A stretch of DNA of 29,793 bases from a virus, in IMG/VR virus record IMGVR_UViG_3300030104_004584, positions 1 to 29,793 of that record. One strand, given 5' to 3'. Positions 5,893 through 11,496 of this stretch are shown in pieces. Position 1 is the stretch's first letter, and every line of letters begins with the position of its first letter. Position numbers and translations under genes: made by a program. The notes below the pieces were generated by a model. That model was given only the letters and a program-made list of their open reading frames with translations. It did no database searches and was not told the DNA's origin.

Positions 5893-6255
5893 TTACTGCA
5901 CTCCCAATTTGTTTGATAATTGATTAATTAAACCTAATAGGCCTCTTCTTTGACCTAATGCGGCTGTTTCAACACCCAATGGTGTTCCTCTTTTAGTAAC
6001 CAACGACCCACGTCCTCTTGTTAATCTGCCTCTTCTTGCAACACCCAAGTCTTGCACTTTAGTAGTCATACCTTGTGCGCCGCCTGATATTACTGGAGGT
6101 GGTGGAGGTGGTGGTGGTGGTGGTGGTGGAGGTGGCGGAGGGGGTCTAAAAAACCCGCCCATAGTTTGTGCTATGGGGCCGTTATATTCAAAAGAATCTT
6201 CTTCAATAACGTTGCCATCTTTATCCCACACTATTTTGTTGTAAATCTTTGTCAT
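5893..6255 (-). CDS. Polyproline protein with RGRG-LG motif, 120 aa
   Basis: The function is unknown. Residues 38-54 are 17 consecutive prolines, mostly CCA codons, flanked by FFR and VISGGAQG. The C-terminal part (RGRLTRGRGSLVTKRGTPLG, then AALGQRRGLLG) matches the end of the next protein. The polyproline helix is expected to be a stiff rod or spacer; such long runs stall ribosomes unless EF-P helps. A ribosome binding site (AAAGGAT) precedes the ATG and an octamer overlapping the terminase stop lies about 45 nt upstream. The proline repeat is likely to vary in length among relatives. The two paralogues suggest duplication with later insertion of the proline run. Confidence 0.8.
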   Translation of the reverse strand: MTKIYNKIVWDKDGNVIEEDSFEYNGPIAQTMGGFFRPPPPPPPPPPPPPPPPPVISGGAQGMTTKVQDLGVARRGRLTRGRGSLVTKRGTPLGVETAALGQRRGLLGLINQLSNKLGVQ

Positions 6256-6296
6256 AATTATGATCCTTTTATATGTGTGTTAGCGTCCTAACTTTG

Positions 6297-6308
6297 TATT
6301 TATTTATC
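6297..6308 (-). promoter_or_regulatory. Double NATAAATA octamer at the terminase stop
   Basis: On the minus strand GATAAATAAATAC contains GATAAATA (6308-6301) and a second overlapping AATAAATA (6304-6297). It covers the terminase stop codon, 42-46 nt before the ATG at 6255. It would start a transcript for the polyproline protein through the portal gene. Confidence 0.55.
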
Positions 6309-7766
6309 ATTTAATGTAGATATTTTGGAAACTGTGCCGTTATTCATCATAGTAGTTGATTGTATTGCAGGGATTCTTGTGATATCTACCATTGGTTCTG
6401 GTAAGTGAGATATAGCTTCAGCTACAGCATCTATGTGGTCATCGTGTTTATTATTTGGAAAGTCCTCAAGCTCTTCCATAAAGTCTTTTCTATCTAACAC
6501 ACGCTGATGTATATACAACCTACCTATTTTAATAATTGGTTCAAGTGTTTGTGCTATAAACACTTTCTTGTTTTTGCTTCTAAACTTATTAACAAATGTG
6601 ATTTTTCTTTTCATTTCTTTGCATATTCTACGTGCTTCATTTATTAGTGATGCACTAAAGTTTTCCTCAATAAACACAGTTCCTATTCCATATCTTGCAC
6701 ACGCATTTATGATTTGTTGTATCTGTCTAGTAAAGTCTTTAGTATCTTTATCAACAGCATCCAAACGTATAACATCGTGTATAAACACATTACCTTGTTC
6801 ATCACGCATTACTACAGCAAATACTGATCTATCACGTGCATACATTCCTGAAGCTGGATCCCAAGCACCTGCCATACGTCTTATGTTTGGAGCATCTTTT
6901 TTATCACCAAGTCTAACAACTGGTAAGTATCCACCAAAAGGTTGTGCTAAATGATGCACCATAATTTCTTCACTGTATTTGTGCAGTTGATCTAACTGCA
7001 TTAATGGTTCATATGTTTTACTTGGTATTAATAGCATCTGTGATTTAAAGTCACCTTCAGTAGATTCATTACGCATTCTTTCCAAAGCGTCCCAACTAAA
7101 GTGTCCATCAGGATGATCACCCCAAGCAAGTTCTTGTGTATCTGGATTATATACTGGTATCTTTTTAATAGCATATCCAACATTAATCAAATGATCATAT
7201 AGTGATTCACTGCTGTGTGGAGTTCCGCACATTAATATATTGGGTGCCATTTTACTAAATTCAGACACACGTTCTTTAATTCTATCACGTGCATCTTTAG
7301 TAATGCTGTTATCAGAAACTTCCAAGTCATCACCAATAATCAAGTCAGCGTGTAATCCAGTATATGACGCAACTAAACTAGTAACTGCAACACTTGGATT
7401 CAAACTGATTATATCACGTTCAACAGTAAAGTTTTGCACCTGCCATTGATTCAATTCTTTTTTCAAATGTGATGTAAGTGGATTGGATTCTATTATAGAA
7501 CGGATCATTAGTGAGTTCCGTAGTGCCACATTTCTTTTTGCACTAATAACAATGCAAGTAAAGTTTGGATTCATAAGCAAACGCCACACTACATACAAAC
7601 AAGTCAAGTGTGATTTACCTGCGTATCTAAATACTTGCAATATACGTCTTGGGTTTGATTGGGTTTGTTCTAACCAATCAGCCATTTCAATATGTATCTG
7701 TGGTGTGGTTCTACCGTCTAATAGATTTTGACAATCCACAAATTCGCGGAATGGTATATATTGCAT
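6300..7766 (-). CDS. terL: Terminase large subunit, 488 aa
   Basis: This is the DNA packaging motor with ATPase and nuclease domains. The ATPase has an A motif FRYAGKS (46-52), a B motif LIIGDD (142-147, second Asp replaces the usual Glu) and the coupling motif GTP (181-183). The RNase H-like nuclease shows the expected acidic residues: Asp303 in AWDPASG, Glu367 in FIEENF and Asp443/Asp446 in KHDDHIDAV. The DD instead of DE in the B motif occurs in some podovirus terminases and is worth noting. The length is close to that of marine podovirus homologues and shorter than T7 gp19 (586 aa). The start follows AAGGAT and lies 4 nt after the stop of the small-terminase candidate. Confidence 0.93.
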   Translation of the reverse strand: MQYIPFREFVDCQNLLDGRTTPQIHIEMADWLEQTQSNPRRILQVFRYAGKSHLTCLYVVWRLLMNPNFTCIVISAKRNVALRNSLMIRSIIESNPLTSHLKKELNQWQVQNFTVERDIISLNPSVAVTSLVASYTGLHADLIIGDDLEVSDNSITKDARDRIKERVSEFSKMAPNILMCGTPHSSESLYDHLINVGYAIKKIPVYNPDTQELAWGDHPDGHFSWDALERMRNESTEGDFKSQMLLIPSKTYEPLMQLDQLHKYSEEIMVHHLAQPFGGYLPVVRLGDKKDAPNIRRMAGAWDPASGMYARDRSVFAVVMRDEQGNVFIHDVIRLDAVDKDTKDFTRQIQQIINACARYGIGTVFIEENFSASLINEARRICKEMKRKITFVNKFRSKNKKVFIAQTLEPIIKIGRLYIHQRVLDRKDFMEELEDFPNNKHDDHIDAVAEAISHLPEPMVDITRIPAIQSTTMMNNGTVSKISTLNDK

Positions 7767-7770
7767 TAAA

Positions 7771-8133
7771 CTAATCCTTGTTAGTTTTTAGCTCTACGAT
7801 TTCTGCTTGTTGTTTAACCTGTTCAGTTATTCTTGCTTTTGCTTTTGCTAATAAATCGTCTGCTTCTTTTTTAGCCAATTTATTTTTTGCAGTTTGTGAT
7901 GATGGTATAACACCTGCAATATGTTGTGCTAAAGTTTTTAACAATGCTAAATGGGCCTTACGTGCATTTACAGTAAAAGTTGTTTTTTTAATGTAATGCG
8001 GGTCATCTGTTTTAGGCCAAGCCGCATCTGAAAATAGTTCGTGTGCGTGTGATACTTCACTGTCAAAGTATTGTTTAGCCAAATCTTTTAATATGTTTGT
8101 GTATTCTAGTGCTTCATCTTTTTTGTCTGTCAT
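7771..8133 (-). CDS. Probable terminase small subunit, 120 aa
   Basis: Its place directly upstream of the large subunit, 4 nt away, and its small helical character suggest the DNA-recognition subunit of packaging. The sequence is weak evidence on its own: a helical N terminus (EYTNILKDLAKQYFDSEVSH), a central ARKAHLALLKTLAQHIAGVI helix and a basic coiled-coil-like C terminus (LLAKAKARITEQVKQQAEIV) suited to oligomerisation. No helix-turn-helix can be assigned with certainty. The ribosome binding site is AAGGAAA. Upstream lies a long structured leader (8164-8241) and an exact TATAAATA octamer on the minus strand at 8302-8295. Confidence 0.65.
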   Translation of the reverse strand: MTDKKDEALEYTNILKDLAKQYFDSEVSHAHELFSDAAWPKTDDPHYIKKTTFTVNARKAHLALLKTLAQHIAGVIPSSQTAKNKLAKKEADDLLAKAKARITEQVKQQAEIVELKTNKD

Positions 8134-8163
8134 TTTAATTTCCTTTACTTTCGTTTAATGAAA

Positions 8164-8241
8164 GTGGGTGTTAGTTGCTTATGCCATTAGTTCTTATAGA
8201 TAATATACATAGTCCAAGGAGAACTACAACTAACATCCCAC
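8164..8241 (-). other. Long structured leader of the terminase operon
   Basis: GTGGGTGTTAGTTG (8164-8177) pairs with the 15-nt CAACTAACATCCCAC (8227-8241) with one bulged base. Inside, TAGTTCT (8188-8194) pairs with AGAACTA (8220-8226). The result is a two-part stem in the leader of a minus-strand transcript from the octamer at 8302. It may control translation or stability of the terminase message. Confidence 0.45.
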
Positions 8242-8288
8242 AATACACGCAATTTAGGAGCAAAATTAACTATGTCAAATTAACTTTG

Positions 8289-8303
8289 CATAAGTATTTA
8301 TAC
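8289..8303. promoter_or_regulatory. Divergent octamer pair, terminase and oxygenase
   Basis: The minus strand carries an exact TATAAATA (8302-8295) followed by CTTATG, facing the terminase operon. The plus strand carries CATAAGTA (8289-8296, one base from the consensus) facing the oxygenase gene at 8329. The two overlap by two bases, so both directions may compete for one bound complex. Confidence 0.5.
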
Positions 8304-8328
8304 ACAATAAATTAAGGAGTCAAAATTT

Positions 8329-8856
8329 ATGATGAAAGATTATATAAAGGTTTATCCAATATTAAACAAAAAACAATGCTTTGATTTAATTAACAAATAC
8401 GATTCACTATGTATTCAAGAGGCTACAAGTGCTACAAAAGATGGTAATGTTGTATTAAAAGACCATCGTGATTGTAGTGTTTTACCCGTTGATGATCCAG
8501 AAATAGATGCTATATTGTATGAAGCACTAGCAATATACAAGAAAGAATTTCCACTTTGTAATGTAACTAAACGTATAGATTCACAGTTTTTAAGATATGG
8601 TATAGGTGGTAAGTTCAATGCACACGTTGATAGCTATGGTGATGCTCCAAGAAGTATATCAATGAGCGTCATATTAAATGATAATTTTACTGGTGGTGAG
8701 TTTGCATTCTTTGATAAAACAGGATATAAAGAGTTATTCAACTATCCTGCTGTAGCTGGTGATGTTTTAATATTTCCATCCAACTATATGTATCCACACG
8801 CAGTTAAGCCTGTTAAGTTTGGTATAAGGTATGCTGTAGTAAATTGGCTTAATTAA
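8329..8856 (+). CDS. 2OG-Fe(II) oxygenase, 175 aa
   Basis: The protein belongs to the 2-oxoglutarate and iron dependent dioxygenases of the prolyl-4-hydroxylase type. The iron ligands are visible as His99 and Asp101 (FNAHVDSYG) and His157 (YPHAV), and the 2-oxoglutarate anchor as Arg167 (GIRYAVVNW). GGEF (122-125) is the usual turn of the double-stranded beta helix. The substrate is unknown; in phages such enzymes are proposed to modify nucleic acid, sugar or protein. It follows AAGGAGTC, the first of two adjacent ATGs (8329, 8332) being better spaced. It is read opposite to its neighbours, divergently from terminase, like a separately acquired accessory gene. Confidence 0.88.
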   Translation: MMKDYIKVYPILNKKQCFDLINKYDSLCIQEATSATKDGNVVLKDHRDCSVLPVDDPEIDAILYEALAIYKKEFPLCNVTKRIDSQFLRYGIGGKFNAHVDSYGDAPRSISMSVILNDNFTGGEFAFFDKTGYKELFNYPAVAGDVLIFPSNYMYPHAVKPVKFGIRYAVVNWLN

Positions 8857-8863
8857 GCTGTAA

Positions 8864-8892
8864 GGCACCTTAAAATAGGATTAAAGGGGTGT
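8864..8892. terminator. Weak hairpin between convergent genes
   Basis: CACCTT and AAAGGGGTG can pair imperfectly across an A/T-rich loop, with TTTT on one side. It lies between the convergent oxygenase and 84-aa genes where a bidirectional terminator is expected. Support is weak. Confidence 0.25.
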
Positions 8893-8897
8893 TTTAA

Positions 8898-9152
8898 CTA
8901 TACTTGTCGTATATCAAAATCAACAGAGTTAAACATCTTATTCATTTTTTTAGCAAGATTAATTGCACTTCCTTTTTGTGCAAAAGCAACACGTTCATAC
9001 TTACGTATTGGATCGTGTTCAGATGTTCTTCTTATAGTAACGGGTTTGAATTGATATGTTAATATCCACATTACTGTAGGTTCGCAAACTGTAAATGTAA
9101 AGCCCAAATCATTTGTAGTAGATAGTAGTGATTTAACTTCTGGTTTCGCCAT
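8898..9152 (-). CDS. Hypothetical protein, 84 aa
   Basis: Not recognised. The start has an excellent AAGGAG site inside the end of the glycosyltransferase gene and overlaps it by 20 nt, so it is probably co-translated with it. The sequence has beta-like segments (LGFTFTVCEPTVMWILTYQF; PVTIRRTSE) followed by an amphipathic helix (SAINLAKKMNKMF). The alternating pattern suggests a small alpha/beta fold with no membrane segment. A role linked to the glycosyltransferase is suggested only by the overlap. Confidence 0.7.
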   Translation of the reverse strand: MAKPEVKSLLSTTNDLGFTFTVCEPTVMWILTYQFKPVTIRRTSEHDPIRKYERVAFAQKGSAINLAKKMNKMFNSVDFDIRQV

Positions 9153-10014
9153 TTGTTTCTCCTTCTATTTTAAACATATTTGTTATATCTCCTGCATATA
9201 CATAACTTCCTTGATGTTGCAAATGTATTCTTGGATCCATCCAAATTTTTATATTTTGTTTTTGACATAGTCTTGCAAAAAAATAATCTTCAGATAGATA
9301 TCGTTTTGATTTTTTAATATGGCTTAATACACCTTGTCCTTCAATGCCTGTGTCAAACAATGCATATAGATGATCCGCCCATTTTGTATTAACAGCTTCA
9401 ACATCATTTTCATATTTCAATTGTGGATATGCTTTAATTAATTTTTCAATTGCTTTACGTGTTATCAACATAAATCCTGTTCCAGGATCCAACACTTCTA
9501 GTAATCCACGATTGTTCAATGTTAATGTTTGTTGTGCTAAATTGATTACAAAGTTATCATTGTGTAGTTCAATAGTTTTTGGATCAGTGTGTCCATCTTT
9601 TATTGCACGTATTATACTTGGCCACTTAATTGCTTTTTTAGGATATGCACCACATATAACATCAATGTCTTTATCCATTGTATCCCACAGCATTTTTATA
9701 ATATAGTCACCTCTAAATCCAATGTCTGAATCAATAAACATTAGATGAGTTGCTTTTGGGTTTGCTAAAAACATAGCAACGCAAATGTTTCTTGCTCTAG
9801 TAACCAAACTATCATTAGTAACTGTAGATGTGTGCATAGGTATCCCCGCACTTGATAGTGTTCCAATTGTAGCCATCATTGCTCTATGATATAAATCATT
9901 ATACAATCCACCAAATGCTGGTGTGGCTATTTGTATTTCATATTTTTGTTCTCGTAATTTTTCTAAATCAATCTGTATAGGTTGATCCATTAGTTCTTTA
10001 AATTTATTAACCAT
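9133..10014 (-). CDS. GT-A-type glycosyltransferase, 293 aa, probably leaderless
   Basis: The protein looks like a GT-A fold sugar transferase. The donor and metal site is D95-S-D97 in HLMFIDSDIGF, preceded by a DSLVTRARNICVAMFL helix (about 68-83) that matches phage glycosyltransferases using nucleotide sugars; a late SEDYFFARLCQKQNIKIWMD segment fits the acceptor-side part. The target could be phage DNA, virion or host surface sugar. The ATG at 10014 lies exactly 5 nt after an octamer on the minus strand and has no Shine-Dalgarno, so a leaderless mRNA is predicted; an in-frame GTG at 10041 would lie upstream of the predicted transcription start and also lacks a site. The next gene is coupled by overlap. 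Confidence 0.8.
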   Translation of the reverse strand: MVNKFKELMDQPIQIDLEKLREQKYEIQIATPAFGGLYNDLYHRAMMATIGTLSSAGIPMHTSTVTNDSLVTRARNICVAMFLANPKATHLMFIDSDIGFRGDYIIKMLWDTMDKDIDVICGAYPKKAIKWPSIIRAIKDGHTDPKTIELHNDNFVINLAQQTLTLNNRGLLEVLDPGTGFMLITRKAIEKLIKAYPQLKYENDVEAVNTKWADHLYALFDTGIEGQGVLSHIKKSKRYLSEDYFFARLCQKQNIKIWMDPRIHLQHQGSYVYAGDITNMFKIEGETNGETRS

Positions 10015-10019
10015 ACATT

Positions 10020-10034
10020 TATTTATGCTAAATA
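10020..10034. promoter_or_regulatory. Divergent octamers, glycosyltransferase and 10067 gene
   Basis: The minus strand carries CATAAATA (10027-10020) followed by AATGT and ATG. The plus strand carries the variant GCTAAATA (10027-10034), facing the gene at 10067. The two share one base, so this is a back-to-back control site. Confidence 0.55.
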
Positions 10035-10066
10035 TATACACTTAATAAAAAAGGAGAAAAATTTTA

Positions 10067-10618
10067 ATGGCAAAAATTACATATTACACATCTGCAAAAC
10101 AATTAGACGACTCGTGCAAGGCAGGGTTCGCTGGCAGAATGACTACATTTGAAACTTGCGGAATTGATAAAACACAAACAGAAAATAGACAACCTATTAA
10201 TGCTCAAGTTGTTGATTTACCTACAACTGATATCATATTAGCAGAAGCTATTGCAGTTCAAATGGCATTGGAACACGGACTAGATTTGGGTGCAAATGCT
10301 GGAACACGTATTAGTGTTTGGGTTGGACAAGAAAAAACTTTAGAAATTATTCAAAATGATTTAGCTGGTAGAGAGGATAACTTTGATGGTGTTACTAATG
10401 AAGTTATACAAACTATTAGAGGACATTTAACAAAGTTAGGTAGAAAAAAAACTTGGCCTATAGTGCAAATGAGAACTAATCAAAATTCTATATCAAGTGA
10501 GATAACTGAAGCAGTTGGAAACACAGCACAACAAGTTGAAACTCAAGAAGCAAAGCCAATTGAAAGTCCATTGACTATTGTTGCTAAATTAAGAGAGTCT
10601 AGAAAGAACAAGGTTTAG
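10067..10618 (+). CDS. Hypothetical protein, 183 aa
   Basis: Not recognised. A strong AAAGGAG lies upstream and the gene is read from the divergent octamer site at 10027. The middle part (DIILAEAIAVQMALEHGLDL, then RISVWVGQEKTLEIIQNDLA) recalls the helix-strand-helix of RNase H-like folds, but the catalytic Asp and Glu pattern is missing, so I do not assign it. The C terminus (after about residue 140) is Gln/Glu-rich and ends in a basic segment (LTIVAKLRESRKNKV). It converges on and overlaps the 196-aa gene by 20 nt. Confidence 0.75.
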   Translation: MAKITYYTSAKQLDDSCKAGFAGRMTTFETCGIDKTQTENRQPINAQVVDLPTTDIILAEAIAVQMALEHGLDLGANAGTRISVWVGQEKTLEIIQNDLAGREDNFDGVTNEVIQTIRGHLTKLGRKKTWPIVQMRTNQNSISSEITEAVGNTAQQVETQEAKPIESPLTIVAKLRESRKNKV

Positions 10619-11189
10619 TAATATAAGGACGTGGTTGCATATATGTTTGTGGATCTACGTATCCAGGAATTTTATTATATGTTTGATATTGTCCAACAAA
10701 GTTAGTAATATATCTATCTTGTTGTCCAACACAAATTGGTTGAAACTGATATTGTTTTAATATATTATCAGCATCGTTCCATTTATCAACTAAATGCACA
10801 TCACAATTAATTAATTTTAAATCATCAATACATTGTTCTATAGGTGCTGGGCCTTTATATAAATCTTTTTTGATAAAGGCACACCATCTAGTTAAACTAG
10901 TAAATTCTCTAACAAGTTTTAATTTAAAAGGTGTTTCACGCCAATTATCTATTCCAATAGCTATTACACCACGTTTATGTATATTGGCTAATTTAAAGTG
11001 TGTTAATTTTCTTTTATCATCATTGACTTTTACTGCACTACCATCATTGTTATATACTAAAAATTTTATCATAGGATAGTATGATGGACCCCATTTGTTT
11101 GTTATCATTTGTCGTATTGACATTGTTGCTTGATTTAAAAAAGCAATTGGATTTCCATTTACGTTTATTGCTTGAATGCTGAAAGACAT
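10599..11189 (-). CDS. Hypothetical protein, 196 aa
   Basis: Not recognised. It follows the holin-like gene directly: the ATG at 11189 shares a base with that gene's stop (TAATG). The sequence is mixed alpha/beta with several Trp residues (NKWGPSYYP, IDNWRETPF, LTRWCAF, VDKWNDADN), three well-conserved-looking Cys and an aromatic/Gln-rich C-terminal tail (GQYQTYNKIPGYVDPQTYMQ). Position after fibre and holin would suit a lysis or virion accessory protein, but no lysozyme, amidase or peptidase motif is visible. Its end overlaps a plus-strand gene, a boundary between oppositely read units. Confidence 0.75.
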   Translation of the reverse strand: MSFSIQAINVNGNPIAFLNQATMSIRQMITNKWGPSYYPMIKFLVYNNDGSAVKVNDDKRKLTHFKLANIHKRGVIAIGIDNWRETPFKLKLVREFTSLTRWCAFIKKDLYKGPAPIEQCIDDLKLINCDVHLVDKWNDADNILKQYQFQPICVGQQDRYITNFVGQYQTYNKIPGYVDPQTYMQPRPYITKPCSF

Positions 11190-11398
11190 TAAATTATTGA
11201 TTGTATTAAAATAAAAAGAAGACTTATAAGTGCGCCAGTTATACCACTAAACAACCACCAAAGTATTTTTTTAATTGAAGTTAAATCATCTTGCAAATGT
11301 TTTAAATGGTTGTTAGCAATAATATCTAATTTTGTTTCAAGTTTTGCAACGCTGACTTCTACTAATGTTAATCTATCTTGTTCGTTATTTTTTGTCAT
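11189..11398 (-). CDS. XhlA-like membrane protein, holin candidate, 69 aa
   Basis: The protein has an N-terminal amphipathic coiled coil (TLVEVSVAKLETKLDIIANN, then HLKHLQDDLTSIKKI) followed by one membrane segment (about residues 46-68, LWWLFSGITGALISLLFILI). This is the layout of the haemolysin XhlA family, whose phage members act with or as holins in lysis. It sits after the tail fibre gene, the place of the T7 holin (gp17.5). No endolysin was found next to it. The start overlaps the end of the 33-aa peptide gene. Confidence 0.75.
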   Translation of the reverse strand: MTKNNEQDRLTLVEVSVAKLETKLDIIANNHLKHLQDDLTSIKKILWWLFSGITGALISLLFILIQSII

Positions 11399-11486
11399 AG
11401 CTATTAGTAATCCACTTTCCTAATTTTCTAAAAGGTGAAGTAATAGCACACCATACACAAATACATTTACATACTTTATATTTCAT
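11385..11486 (-). CDS. Cys-rich micro-protein, 33 aa
   Basis: A short frame starts with ATG at 11486 after AGGA, which overlaps the fibre stop codon, and ends at 11385 inside the holin-like gene. The peptide MKYKVCKCICVWCAITSPF continues RKLGKWITNSYDKK. Its four Cys in C-K-C-I-C-V-W-C form a dense cluster that could bind metal or be acylated. The tight fit between fibre and holin, with overlaps on both sides, argues for a real gene. Function is unknown. Confidence 0.5.
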   Translation of the reverse strand: MKYKVCKCICVWCAITSPFRKLGKWITNSYDKK

Positions 11487-11496
11487 AATTTAATTC

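Noticed and set aside
8181-8316. 45-codon frame in the terminase leader
   Set aside because: No ribosome site, and it crosses the stable leader stem and the divergent promoters.
10015-10041. GTG start for the glycosyltransferase
   Set aside because: It lies upstream of the octamer's predicted start, lacks a ribosome site and adds nine residues with no family support.
10067-10618. RNase H-like assignment for the 183-aa protein
   Set aside because: The strand-helix pattern is suggestive but the catalytic acidic residues are not in place.
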